A DNA stretch of 64,000 nucleotides from Calothrix sp. NIES-4105. GTDB taxonomy: Bacteria; Cyanobacteriota; Cyanobacteriia; Cyanobacteriales; Nostocaceae. Made by a program: the position numbers and the translations under genes. The notes under the pieces are model-generated. The model did no database searches and had not been told where the DNA came from. It saw only the letters and a list, made by a program, of their open reading frames with translations. The DNA lies in the NCBI RefSeq assembly GCF_002368415.1, contig NZ_AP018290.1, positions 5,841,614 through 5,905,613 on the forward strand, written 5' to 3'. This document shows, in pieces, positions 1-8,015 of the stretch. Each line of letters begins with the position of its first letter. The first letter of the stretch is position 1.

Positions 1-292
1 GAAAAGTTAATTTTCTTCCCTCCTCAGCAGTTTGATGAGGTTCACGCTGCCCAATTTTGACATCATTAACATAAGTACCATTTCTGCTACCAAAATCTCG
101 CACTCGAATATTCGGCGGGTTAATATCTAATAAACAGTGATAGCGGGAAATAGTGCGATGCTCTTCATCATCAGGAAGCATAATATTACATTCATTACTT
201 CTACCAATCAGACAAACAGCGCGCGAGTCAAAGATATATTGTCTCCCAGTAAGTTTACCTTCAATCACAGTTAGGATGACTTTGGCTGGCAT
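1..292 (-). CDS. FHA-domain protein, N-terminal part (runs off the window)
   Basis: The reading frame starts at an ATG at 292 and leaves the window at base 1, so only about 97 residues are visible. They form an FHA phosphothreonine-binding fold: GRS at about residues 32-34, SRYHC near 52-56 and GSRNGTYVN near 72-80. FHA domains bind phosphothreonine peptides on partner proteins. In cyanobacteria this type of N-terminus (MPAKVILTVIEGKLTG) is often followed by a Ser/Thr kinase domain; that part, if present, is outside the window. The two kinase genes just upstream on the same strand fit a phospho-signalling cluster. The product is presumably cytoplasmic. The FHA call is firm; the kinase continuation is inference. 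Confidence 0.85.
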   Translation of the reverse strand, partial: MPAKVILTVIEGKLTGRQYIFDSRAVCLIGRSNECNIMLPDDEEHRTISRYHCLLDINPPNIRVRDFGSRNGTYVNDVKIGQREPHQTAEEGRKLTF

Positions 293-344
293 TTATACTT
301 ACGTACTATGTAATTTTGCTATAATTGTATCTTATTCTCTTAAC

Positions 345-372
345 TCCGTGTTCTCTGTGTCTCTGTGGTAAA
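345..372 (+). repeat. Dispersed repeat, diverged copy (TGTG...CTGTGG family)
   Basis: A diverged member of the short dispersed family whose fuller copies lie at 7441, 9348, 10757 and 33961. It reads as successive CTGTGT-like steps ending in TGTGGTAAA. It lies between two minus-strand genes and has no visible coding capacity. Confidence 0.5.
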
Positions 373-497
373 ATTCAGTAAAGTTAAAATGATATACACA
401 GCAGGCAATACTACTCGGATAAGCCAAAAAATCAAGTAATCCTTAACCGTCAAAATCGTAAAAAAAATCGATCCGCCTGCGGTGGAAAAAAGAGAGA

Positions 498-529
498 GTA
501 AAGGGTAAAAGTGTAAAAGTGTAAAGTGT
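498..529 (+). repeat. Short tandem repeat GTGTAAAA-type
   Basis: Near-perfect tandem units of GTAAAAGT/GTGTAAA lie immediately downstream of the stop codon of the minus-strand kinase gene. The array is in the 3' flank of the putative DGR variable region. No function is evident; such simple arrays are common between cyanobacterial genes. Confidence 0.5.
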
Positions 530-531
530 TA

Positions 532-663
532 TCAAGTCCTCGCCGCACCACCACACACAACCCGAAACCCGAAAGAGTAGGGATCGACATCGGGGTTGCT
601 GAGGTCGCGAAAAGCAGAACGGCAGTCATACGGATAGGATCTCCACGAACCACCGCGCAGCAG
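532..663 (-). other. Putative DGR variable region (3' end of the kinase-SUMF1 gene)
   Basis: From the LLRGGSW motif to the stop, the codons at surface-variable positions of the SUMF1/C-type-lectin fold almost all end in C or T (TCC, TAT, TAT, GAC, TTT, GAC, CTC, AGC, AAC, GTC, GAT, CCC, TAC, TCT, TTC). Scaffold codons (GGT GGT TCG TGG, TGC CGT TCT GC, GGG TTT CGG GTT) match the neighbouring paralogue. This is what adenine-specific mutagenesis of AAC/AAT template codons produces. The GC-rich end (GTGGTGCGGCGAGG) could serve as the initiation-of-mutagenic-homology site. No template repeat or DGR reverse transcriptase lies in the window, so they would have to act from elsewhere. The pattern is seen; the mechanism is inferred. 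Confidence 0.6.
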
Positions 664-2208
664 ACGACAATAATTATCATTATCTAGCCATGCATTACCA
701 TTTGAAGGCGCCCCATTATAATTATCGTGCCAATTATCTTGGCACCATTCCCAAACTAACCCGTGCATGTCATATAAACCAAATTGATTAGCAGGGAAAC
801 TTCCTACATTTGTAGTTTCTTCACGATACTCTCCTTTGGGAGCGGAACCATATGTATAATTACCGCGATAATTTGCAAGCTCTGTGGTGATTGTCTCGCC
901 AAAGTGAAATGGAGTAACTGTCCCAGCCCTACAAGCGTATTCCCATTCAGATTCACTTGGCAAACGATAATTTTTGCCAGTTTTTTGAGAAATTTTGGCA
1001 CAAAAGTTGACGGCATCATGCCAACTTACTTTTTCTACAGGTCGTTTGGCGCCTGAAAAGCAAGAAGGATTTTTGCCCGTTATTGCTTGGTATTGTTGTT
1101 GAGTAATGGCGAACTTACCAATAAAAAAGCTTGGAATAGTAATTTGGTGCTGCGGACGCTCAAAGTCTAGCGATTGCTCCTCATTTTCCGGCGAACCCAT
1201 CGTAAATTTACCGCCAGGAATTTTCACCATTTCCAAAACTATGCCATCACCAAGGTCTTCTGTAAAAAATTCTGCTTGCCCGCGATGACGGGTAATTTTG
1301 CAGGTTTTTTCTCTACCAAAAAATCCAGACTTGACAACAGTTAATGTTGCGTACTCGAATTCAAATGACTTGGTTGGAATCTTTGAACTAGACGAATTAC
1401 TCAGTAATTCCAACCACTCACGTACAGTTTGCGGGCGCCTGCTTGGTTCCAGTGCCATTCCTGCTAGTATCGCATCATTCACCCTATCGCTAATCTTGCC
1501 ATTGAACTGCTTGGGTGGTGGTAAGGGTATACCAGTTTGTCTAAAATTAGCTGGACATGGTATTTCTTGAGTTAGCAAGCTATATAACGTTGCAGCTAAA
1601 GCGTAAACATCAGTATAAGGAGCAAATTCTCCCTTTCGTTCATACTGTTCAATTGGTGCATAACCATCTGTTTTAGCGTTTGTCATGCTTCCGAGTTGAC
1701 CGATACTATATTCTCTCGTTAAACCAAAATCAATTAAAACTGCTTCTTTTGTTGCCGCACGCAAAAGAATATTATTTGGCTTGACATCGCGATGTAAAAA
1801 TCCTTTGGAATGGACGTATTCTAGCGCTCGTCCAACTTGAGTTATGTACTGCAAAGCTTCATCTTCTGGCAATTGTCCATGCTCTGAGATATAACTGCCT
1901 AAGTCTTGCCCATCGATATATTCCATCACCATTCCCCAAAGTCCATCTTCTTGTATCAGTTCATGAACTTTTACAACATTGGGGTGACTGCACTGTGCTA
2001 ACCGCAGTCCTTCGTTGACAAATTTTACCTGCTGCTGTGGGAAATCAGGTTTACTTTGTTGTTCAAGGTTAAGGGTTTTGATGACGACTAATTTCTTTGT
2101 ATGTAGTTCAATTGCACTGTAGGTAGCACCATAACCACCGCGAGCAATAAATTTTTGAATTATGAACCTACCATTGTCCAGTGATTGGTTGGGTTGCCAA
2201 AGTTTCAT
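532..2208 (-). CDS. Ser/Thr protein kinase fused to a SUMF1/FGE-like domain
   Basis: A 558-residue protein. The Hanks-type kinase domain covers residues about 14-270, with a glycine loop (GGYG), a VVIK lysine, HRDVKPNN catalytic loop, DFGLTRE and the YAPIEQY segment common in cyanobacterial kinases. After a short linker, residues about 320-550 form a SUMF1-like (formylglycine-generating-enzyme fold) domain: MGSPENE, RPVEKVSWHDAVNFC, YRLPSESEWEYACRAG, LRGGSW and GFRVV. The CxxxxC copper site of true FGE is absent from RGGSWRSYPYDC, where only the second cysteine remains, so sulfatase maturation is unlikely. A binding or lectin-like role is more plausible. There is no signal peptide, so it is probably cytoplasmic. 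It is a tandem paralogue of the next gene, with 38 bases between them. The last about 45 codons look hypervariable (separate entry). Confidence 0.9.
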   Translation of the reverse strand: MKLWQPNQSLDNGRFIIQKFIARGGYGATYSAIELHTKKLVVIKTLNLEQQSKPDFPQQQVKFVNEGLRLAQCSHPNVVKVHELIQEDGLWGMVMEYIDGQDLGSYISEHGQLPEDEALQYITQVGRALEYVHSKGFLHRDVKPNNILLRAATKEAVLIDFGLTREYSIGQLGSMTNAKTDGYAPIEQYERKGEFAPYTDVYALAATLYSLLTQEIPCPANFRQTGIPLPPPKQFNGKISDRVNDAILAGMALEPSRRPQTVREWLELLSNSSSSKIPTKSFEFEYATLTVVKSGFFGREKTCKITRHRGQAEFFTEDLGDGIVLEMVKIPGGKFTMGSPENEEQSLDFERPQHQITIPSFFIGKFAITQQQYQAITGKNPSCFSGAKRPVEKVSWHDAVNFCAKISQKTGKNYRLPSESEWEYACRAGTVTPFHFGETITTELANYRGNYTYGSAPKGEYREETTNVGSFPANQFGLYDMHGLVWEWCQDNWHDNYNGAPSNGNAWLDNDNYCRLLRGGSWRSYPYDCRSAFRDLSNPDVDPYSFGFRVVCGGAART

Positions 2209-2246
2209 TTCAATCTAGTACTAGGTGCTTAATGTCGCTTATATTC

Positions 2247-4007
2247 CTATATATTACATACAACCCGAAAACCAAGAGTACTAAGGTCGTTGCCTGGATG
2301 GTTCCAATTACGGTATGCAGAACGGCAAAGTCCAGGGTTATTATTCCACGAACCACCGCGTAGTATTTGAGAATGTTCATTGGCATATGAAGCATCTGAA
2401 TCTAACCAAGCACTACCATCGATAGGCGCCCCATCATAATTATCATGACGTTTATCTTGACACCATTCCCAAACTAACCCGTGCATGTCATATAAACCAA
2501 AGTCATTAGCAGGAAAGCTACCTACATCTGTAGTTTGTTCGCGATAACGACCTTTAAAAGTAGATGCATAAACATAATTACCGTTGTAATTTGCTAAATC
2601 AGTAGTTATAGTCTCGCCAAAGTTAAATGGGGTAATAGTTCCAGCCCTACAAGCATATTCCCATTCGGCTTCAGTTGGTAATCGATAGCTTTTTCCAGAT
2701 ATGCGAGAAATTTTTGTACAAAAGTTTACCGCATTATTCCAAATAACACTTTCTACAGGTCGTTTGGCGCCTATGAAGCGCGAAGGATTACTACCCATAA
2801 CTACCTTATATTGTTCTTGAGTGGTAGGAAACTTAGCCATGAAAAAAGCTGGAACAGTAACTTGGTGTTGTGGACGTTCGCTATTTTCTCCTTCATTTTC
2901 TGGCGAACCCATCATAAATACACCACCAGGAATTTTTACCATCTCCAAAACTACGCCATTACCAAGGTCTTCTTTGAAAAACTCTGCTTTTCCTACATAA
3001 CGTTTAATTGACGCTTTTCCTTTACCTGCAATCGTTAAATTTACTGATTCAAATGCAAATGAATTTTTTGAAACAAATGAGTTTTGTGATTCACGTATAC
3101 CAATTCCGCCTGAAGGTGAAGTAAATATGGTAGGTTCTAAGTTTTCCTGCGAGCTTTCTTCCTTAACAAGGTCTGGCGTTGGCTTGTCAATAAATGGTAT
3201 CAATAATTCTAACCACTCGCGCACAGTTTGCGGGCGCCCACTTGGTTCTAGGGTCATTCCTGCCAGTATCGCATCATTCACCCTATCACTAATCTTGTCA
3301 TTAAATTGCTTTGCTGGTGGTAAAGGAATACCAGTCTTTCTAAAATTTGCTGGGAATGGTATTTCTTGAGTTAGCAAACTATATAACGTTGCTGCTAAAG
3401 CGTAAACATCAGTGTAAGGAGCAAACTCTCCCTTTCGCTCATACTGTTCAATTGGTGCATAACCATCCGTTTTAGCGTTTGTCATGCTTCCGAGTTGACC
3501 AATACTATATTCTCTCGTTAAACCAAAATCAATCAAAACAGCTTCTTTTGTTTCCTGACGTAGAATAATGTTATTTGGTTTGACATCGCGATGTAAAAAT
3601 CCTTTGGAATGGACGTATTCTAACGCTTGCCCAACTTGGGTTATGTACTGCAAAGCTTCATCTTCAGGTAATTTTCCATGTTCTGAGACATAATTACCTA
3701 AATCTTGCCCATCGATATATTCCATCACCATCCCCCAAAGTCCGTCTTCTTGTATCAGTTCGTAAACTTTTACAACATTAGGGTGACTGCATTGTCCTAA
3801 CCGCAGTCCTTCGTTGACAAATTTTACCTGCTGCTGTGGGAAATCAGGTTTACTTTGTAGTTCAAGATTAAGGGTTTTGATTACAACTAATCTATTTGTA
3901 CGTAGTTCAATTGCACTGTAGGTAGCACCATAACCACCGCGAGCAATGAATTTTTGAACTATGAACCTGCCATTATCAAGTAGTTGGTCGGGTTGCCAAA
4001 GTTTCAT
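2247..4007 (-). CDS. Ser/Thr protein kinase fused to a SUMF1/FGE-like domain (tandem paralogue)
   Basis: A 586-residue paralogue of the adjacent downstream gene. The kinase domains are nearly identical by eye over residues 1-270, with the same start MKLWQP, HRDVKPNNIIL and DFGLTRE. The linker (about 270-350) is longer and unrelated. The SUMF1-like domain at about 350-585 has the same scaffold (MGSPENEGE, YRLPTEAEWEYACRAG, QILRGGSW, GFRVVC) and again lacks the FGE cysteine pair. Kinase conservation with linker and C-terminal divergence suggests recent duplication with a shared substrate or ATP module and different recognition surfaces. The C-terminal codons are less uniformly NNY than in the sister gene, so this copy may be an old or inactive DGR target, or none. 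The two genes could form one transcript. Confidence 0.9.
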   Translation of the reverse strand: MKLWQPDQLLDNGRFIVQKFIARGGYGATYSAIELRTNRLVVIKTLNLELQSKPDFPQQQVKFVNEGLRLGQCSHPNVVKVYELIQEDGLWGMVMEYIDGQDLGNYVSEHGKLPEDEALQYITQVGQALEYVHSKGFLHRDVKPNNIILRQETKEAVLIDFGLTREYSIGQLGSMTNAKTDGYAPIEQYERKGEFAPYTDVYALAATLYSLLTQEIPFPANFRKTGIPLPPAKQFNDKISDRVNDAILAGMTLEPSGRPQTVREWLELLIPFIDKPTPDLVKEESSQENLEPTIFTSPSGGIGIRESQNSFVSKNSFAFESVNLTIAGKGKASIKRYVGKAEFFKEDLGNGVVLEMVKIPGGVFMMGSPENEGENSERPQHQVTVPAFFMAKFPTTQEQYKVVMGSNPSRFIGAKRPVESVIWNNAVNFCTKISRISGKSYRLPTEAEWEYACRAGTITPFNFGETITTDLANYNGNYVYASTFKGRYREQTTDVGSFPANDFGLYDMHGLVWEWCQDKRHDNYDGAPIDGSAWLDSDASYANEHSQILRGGSWNNNPGLCRSAYRNWNHPGNDLSTLGFRVVCNI

Positions 4008-4230
4008 TTTTTAGCTTGCAGTTTATAATTAGAGGATTTTTTATGATAATGATTTTAGTTTTGTTGTAGCATATTTTCGCACGTATTTCTAGGTACTGGT
4101 TGTTAATGGCTATTGGTCTATCTAGCCCCAAAAGCGTGAGACAGATGATGTAAGAGGCGCCTCTTCTTCCACCTAAACAGATACAATTGAATTAAAATAC
4201 GTAAAATATAATTTAAGACTCATAATAATT

Positions 4231-4643
4231 ATGAATACTGAACTAGTTGAGTCTTTAGCCCAAGCTATTTTATCTCTTTCTGAAGATGAGCGCTTTCTTT
4301 TGTCAAAAAAATTGCATACAGAAAGTAAATCAACTCCTGGTTTAAAGCAGCTAGATAAGACAGCTACTTTTGCAAAACTTGTTAAACAGTGGCGTGAGGA
4401 AAATCATGGAGTGTCCTCTACTAATCAAATGTCAATGCACCCTGCGTATCAACAAATTATTGGCATGGGTGAAAGTGCAATACCGTTATTACTTAGAGAA
4501 CTTGAAAAAAATCAGGACAGTGGTTTTGGGCATTAAAGTCTATTACAAGAGAAGACCCGGTTCCCCCTGAACATAGAGGAAAAACTTCGGAGATGATTAA
4601 AGCTTGGTTGGAATGGGGAAGGGCAAAAGGTTATATATGCTAG
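4231..4643 (+). pseudogene. Frameshifted small cyanobacterial protein, antitoxin-like context
   Basis: The frame opens as MNTELVESLAQAILSLSEDE and stops at 4536 after 101 residues. The next frame continues without a break as GQWFWALKSITREDPVPPEH to a TAG at 4641-4643. The break falls in a run of seven A (4505-4511); an eighth A would restore one protein of about 137 residues, with the conserved-looking WFWALKSI and EDPVPPEHRGK motifs. I recognise this as a recurring cyanobacterial family of unknown function. Its stop overlaps the ATG of the next, also broken, gene, so the two were once a coupled pair. A sequencing slip in the A-run would be an alternative explanation. Confidence 0.65.
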
Positions 4644-4874
4644 GTAATAATGATTGGATACGCTATGTCACAGAATTTATTGAGCGTGATTTTCTGCGCT
4701 TTAGCTGCGTGTGGATATCAACTCACAAGTCCAGATACCATTGATTATAACTGTGTTGCTTGGGCAGCGGAAGATAGGCAAAACTAGTGGTGGCCAGATG
4801 CTCAAAGCATACACTACTGTCCTCCAAATTTCAAACGAGAAGAATCTGTTATTATTAATATAATAAGTCAATAA
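4637..4874 (+). pseudogene. Decayed DUF7689-like protein
   Basis: An ATG at 4637 overlaps the stop of the preceding frame. It reads MLGNNDWIRYVTEFIERDF, then must shift frame to continue as CGYQLTSPDTIDYNCVAWAA, a recognisable core (YNC-AWAA) of a family I associate with DUF7689. An in-frame TAG at 4785-4787 stands where the family has tryptophans (followed by WWPDAQ), and the C-terminus ends early at 4874. At least two lesions make this a pseudogene. With the upstream frameshifted gene it forms a dead two-gene unit. The family assignment is from memory of the motif; the lesions are seen directly. Confidence 0.55.
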
Positions 4875-4895
4875 TTATAGTTTTTTTGTTTATAT

Positions 4896-5171
4896 ATGGC
4901 AGCCAAAGAACCAAAGTATGGGAAAGAAGAGTTTGCGCGTTTGGGTGAGCAAATTTACGAACGTGATATTTATCCAGTACTTCAACCGGATAGTAAAGGT
5001 AAAATAGTAGCAATTGACATTATCACAGGCGCTTGGGAAATAGATGCGTCAGAAATTGCTGCTTGTCAGCGCCTAGAAGAACGTCAGAAAGAAGCACAAG
5101 TATGGATTAAACGTGTTGGTTACAACTATGTCCGTAAATTTGGCGCTGGTCGTACTAAACAGATAGCATGA
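4896..5171 (+). CDS. Small protein paired with a retropepsin-like gene
   Basis: A 91-residue hydrophilic protein without a signal peptide or membrane segment. It starts MAAKEPKYGKEEFARLGEQI and ends VRKFGAGRTKQIA. The central segment GKIVAIDIITGAWEIDASE is a short beta-rich stretch, followed by a charged helix (EERQKEAQVWIKR). Its TGA overlaps the ATG of the next gene by four bases (ATGA), so translation is probably coupled. I do not know a function. Small pairs of this layout are frequent in cyanobacteria and behave genomically like toxin-antitoxin or accessory modules. Confidence 0.7.
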   Translation: MAAKEPKYGKEEFARLGEQIYERDIYPVLQPDSKGKIVAIDIITGAWEIDASEIAACQRLEERQKEAQVWIKRVGYNYVRKFGAGRTKQIA

Positions 5172-5542
5172 TTACTGGAATAGTAGTAGACTACGAAGCA
5201 ATTATTCGTATTTCTATCTGTGGCTCTGACGGTCAAATATATGAGCGAGATGCATCAATAGATACAGGTTTTGATGGTTGGCTATCACTACCAGCTGATT
5301 TTATTGCCATGCTGGGATTAGCTTGGAAGAGACGGGGAATAGCAGAGCTTGCAGATGGTAGCCAAAGTATTTTTGATGTGTATGAAGCAAACGTAATTTG
5401 GGATGAGAAAATGCTAACGATTCCTATTGATGAAGCTAGTTCTGAGCCATTAATTGGTATGTCACTAATGGAAGGTTACGAATTAACTATACAAGTCGTC
5501 AATGGGGGGATAGTGACGCTTAAGAAACTTTCTAGGCAATAA
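5168..5542 (+). CDS. Clan AA (retropepsin-like) aspartic protease-like protein
   Basis: A 124-residue protein with the half-site of a retropepsin-like fold: DTGFDGWLSLP at about residues 27-37 (catalytic D-T/S-G) and a downstream LIGMSLMEGY segment resembling the hydrophobic-hydrophobic-Gly motif of the family. One such unit must dimerise to form an active site. There is no signal peptide. It overlaps the preceding small gene by ATGA and is probably co-translated with it. Bacterial clan AA proteins of this size are widespread but mostly uncharacterised. The substrate is unknown; the partner may be a regulator or substrate. Confidence 0.75.
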   Translation: MITGIVVDYEAIIRISICGSDGQIYERDASIDTGFDGWLSLPADFIAMLGLAWKRRGIAELADGSQSIFDVYEANVIWDEKMLTIPIDEASSEPLIGMSLMEGYELTIQVVNGGIVTLKKLSRQ

Positions 5543-5707
5543 AATGAAACACTATTTTACTTTTAAAATCGTTCTTGGAAAACGAAAGTTCTATTGCTTT
5601 GATTCCCCCAATTGAGTAACTATATTATATATTACGCTCCTTAGACTTTTTGGACATCCTTTAACGGAATTGAGCTATTAGGCTGTAAATTTTCAATTTT
5701 AGATGAG

Positions 5708-6973
5708 TTATTTAACATTATCTTCCAATGGAATAAAAAATATAGAAATCATTCCTGGTATTGTTAAAAGCAAACCGAAAATGAAAAATAATGGATAACC
5801 CAGTTGCTTTTGAATGGCGCCACTATAAGCTCCAGGCAACATTAAACCTAAAGCCATAAATCCTGTTGAAATAGCGTAGTGCGAAGTTTTATACTGACCT
5901 TGACAGATATGTAATAAATATACAGTAAAACCAGTAAAGCCTAAACCGTATCCAAATTGCTCTAAAGAGACTAGCAGGTATACTAAAGCTAAAGGTGGTT
6001 TTGTATAAGCCATGTATACATAAAATAAATTCGGCAGGTTCATTGCTAAAGCCATTGGTAAAAGACATTTTCTTAAACTGTAGCGTGAAGTTAATACTCC
6101 TCCTAAAATCCCTCCGACTATTAAGGAGATGACACCGAATGTACCGTTAACAATACCAACTGTATCAGTAGAAAGTCCCAAACCACCTACTTCAATTTTA
6201 TCTAACAAAAATAATGGAGCAATTGTAACAAACATTGCTTCACCTAAACGGTAAAGTAGGATAAAAGCAAGTATAGCGGCTACTTTCGGTTTTTGAAAAT
6301 ATGATTTAATTGCTAGCCAAAAAGGTATTGTTTCATTTGTTTCCGATTTGTTCGGTATGTCAGATGGTGGTTTTGGTAAGATGAAGCGATGATATATGGA
6401 AATTAATATAAATAGTACAGCCGTAAATCCGAGCGTGATAGTCCAGGCGCCTTGAATATTATTACCAAGGGATTTTTCGAGTGTGCCTGCAAGATATAAT
6501 AAAAAGCCGTTACCGAATAATATGGAAATACGAAAAAATAGCGAGCGAAACCCAACAAAAAAGGCTTGTTGCTCATTGCTGAGTGCTAGCATATAAAACC
6601 CATCGGTGGCAATATCGCAGGTTGCAGAGACAAATGCGGCTATTGCGAATATAAAGAGTGAGATGGGAAAGAAGTTTGGTAGTTGTAGGGAAAAGGCCGC
6701 TAGTGCTAAACATCCGAACATGGCAAATTGTGTGGTTAGTATCCATGTTCGTTTGGTGGAGTTGGTGTCGATGAAAGGCGCCCAAAACATTTTGAGAACC
6801 CAAGGTAGTCTCAGGAAGCTTATCCAAAATGTTATTTGTTCGTTGCTGATGGCTAGACGTTTATAAAGGATGGGCGCCACTGCGGTGACAATGGTGTTAG
6901 GTACACCTTGGGCAAAGTATAGGGTGGATATGTATGTCCAGGGGGAGGGATGGGAGTGGGTTGGTTTTGTCAT
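5708..6973 (-). CDS. MFS transporter, AmpG-like
   Basis: About 421 residues with 12 predicted hydrophobic segments. The N-terminal LYFAQGVPNTIV, ISNEQITFWISFLRLPWVLK and FWAPFID match the AmpG/PUCC-type MFS branch (muropeptide permease-like). An open frame extends upstream to a TTG at 7015, but those 14 codons (CPSCLCGSS) are a translation of the dispersed repeat at 6988-7019. I therefore choose the ATG at 6971-6973 (MTKPTHSHPSPW). It sits in the inner membrane; the substrate is unknown, and peptidoglycan fragments are a family-based guess. It stands alone, downstream of the GxxExxY gene on the same strand. Confidence 0.85.
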   Translation of the reverse strand: MTKPTHSHPSPWTYISTLYFAQGVPNTIVTAVAPILYKRLAISNEQITFWISFLRLPWVLKMFWAPFIDTNSTKRTWILTTQFAMFGCLALAAFSLQLPNFFPISLFIFAIAAFVSATCDIATDGFYMLALSNEQQAFFVGFRSLFFRISILFGNGFLLYLAGTLEKSLGNNIQGAWTITLGFTAVLFILISIYHRFILPKPPSDIPNKSETNETIPFWLAIKSYFQKPKVAAILAFILLYRLGEAMFVTIAPLFLLDKIEVGGLGLSTDTVGIVNGTFGVISLIVGGILGGVLTSRYSLRKCLLPMALAMNLPNLFYVYMAYTKPPLALVYLLVSLEQFGYGLGFTGFTVYLLHICQGQYKTSHYAISTGFMALGLMLPGAYSGAIQKQLGYPLFFIFGLLLTIPGMISIFFIPLEDNVK

Positions 6974-6987
6974 GAGGGTTGATAAGG

Positions 6988-7019
6988 ATGAACCACAAAG
7001 GCACGAAGGACACAAAGGA
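6988..7019 (-). repeat. Dispersed repeat copy, minus orientation
   Basis: Reads on the minus strand as a TTTGTGTCC-TTCGTGCC-TTTGTGGTTCAT ladder. Together with the opposite-oriented copy at 7441-7473 it brackets the GxxExxY gene, so the gene lies between inverted copies. It also supplies a spurious upstream extension to the MFS reading frame. Confidence 0.75.
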
Positions 7020-7026
7020 AAGAGAT

Positions 7027-7410
7027 TTAGAGAACTAGTCTTTTAATACCATCTTTAAGAAGAGGGACGTTAAAGTTGATTAGAAGAGCCAGAGAATTTT
7101 TAGTAGTTTTGAGGTAAGAGAGAGCTTGAGCATCATGAATAGGTGTTAAAGCTTGAACTGCTTTTAGTTCAACAACAAGTGAGTTGCCTACCAAAAAATC
7201 TAATTCTCCTTCGCCAACTTTATGACCTTTGTAAGTTATTGCAACTGGGTACTTGTAATTATGAGGTATTCCCTTAAGTAACAACTCGTGTCTTAATGCT
7301 CTGTGATACACCTCCTCTAAAAATCCTGGTCCCAAAATCCTATGTACTTCAATAGCCGCACCAATCACAGCATGTGCTAACTGCTCACAGTCTGCCTTAG
7401 AATCTTTCAT
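7027..7410 (-). CDS. GxxExxY family protein (PD-(D/E)XK-like)
   Basis: About 127 residues. GPGFLEEVYHRAL carries the family-defining GxxExxY. ELDFLVGNSLVVELKA supplies the D...ExK pattern of a PD-(D/E)XK nuclease fold, and the tail has the usual NFNVPLLKDGIKRL. I start at ATG 7410, which has a GGGTGA sequence upstream; a GTG three codons earlier (7419) is possible. GxxExxY proteins are small and often scattered in repetitive parts of cyanobacterial genomes, and their biochemical role is not established. Here the gene sits exactly between two inverted copies of a dispersed repeat, suggesting it moved or was bounded by them. Confidence 0.85.
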   Translation of the reverse strand: MKDSKADCEQLAHAVIGAAIEVHRILGPGFLEEVYHRALRHELLLKGIPHNYKYPVAITYKGHKVGEGELDFLVGNSLVVELKAVQALTPIHDAQALSYLKTTKNSLALLINFNVPLLKDGIKRLVL

Positions 7411-7440
7411 TGTAATCACCCTTTTCTTTCTTTCTTCTCT

Positions 7441-7473
7441 TCCTTTGTGTCCTTCGTGCCTTTGTGGTTCATT
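7441..7473 (+). repeat. Dispersed repeat copy, plus orientation
   Basis: TCCTTTGTGTCC-TTCGTGCC-TTTGTGGTTCATT, one of the best-preserved copies in the window. It is an inverted partner of the copy at 6988-7019 around the GxxExxY gene and lies in that gene's 5' flank. Confidence 0.75.
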
Positions 7474-7572
7474 CCTCTTTCATAACACCCATATAGGTTA
7501 CAAGTACACTAGCTCTATAGTAAATTTGTAGAATCTTCACCAAACCAACAAACTACCTATTCTTACGCTTCT

Positions 7573-8004
7573 ATGGAAGATTACCAGTCCGCCTTTATAC
7601 ATCGTTATATTGATACTGAGATACTGCATAAAAATGAAAGAAAAGTAGCAGCGATGCACTTTGGCGGCATAACAGTCGAGTGTTTACTGAAGTCAATGAT
7701 TTTTGCCACCTTACCAAAGGGAGCAAGTCAGGAATGGAAAACAGAATCAAATAATCCTGGTCATACAATCACAAATCCCGGACACAGCTACACAGAAGCC
7801 CTATATCGACACAATCGGTTAAGATCGAGAGTAGATAAGTTCCCAGAAGTAAAAAAATGGCTTGAAGAAGTTGAGAATCCTAACCTACATTTTATAGATA
7901 TGCGCTACAGTTGCAATGAGCCGGACGATGAAAGTTATAAACGCTGGTTAGATAAATATAACCGCCTCATCAAGTGGTTACAAAAACAAGCCACTTCACT
8001 GTAA
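7573..8004 (+). CDS. HEPN-like small protein, partner of a KGGVGR ATPase
   Basis: A 143-residue, mainly helical protein: MEDYQSAFIHRYIDTEILHK, then MHFGGITVECLLKSMIF, HSYTEALYRHNRLRSRVDK and CNEPDDESYKRWLDKY. The long amphipathic helices with conserved charged and histidine residues resemble HEPN-type four-helix proteins, but I see no certain RxxxxH nuclease motif, so the fold call is tentative. The next gene starts 11 bases after the stop behind a strong AGGAGG, pointing to one operon. Adjacent HEPN-like and P-loop ATPase genes suggest a regulated effector pair. The start ATG follows a short AT-rich leader. Confidence 0.6.
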   Translation: MEDYQSAFIHRYIDTEILHKNERKVAAMHFGGITVECLLKSMIFATLPKGASQEWKTESNNPGHTITNPGHSYTEALYRHNRLRSRVDKFPEVKKWLEEVENPNLHFIDMRYSCNEPDDESYKRWLDKYNRLIKWLQKQATSL

Positions 8005-8015
8005 GGAGGATAAAA

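Noticed and set aside
532-4007. Sulfatase-modifying (FGE) activity for the two SUMF1-domain kinases
   Set aside because: The CxxxxC copper-binding pair of true FGE is absent; only the second cysteine is conserved.
6974-7015. Upstream TTG start for the AmpG-like transporter
   Set aside because: The extra 14 codons translate a dispersed repeat; an ATG follows directly at the expected N-terminus.
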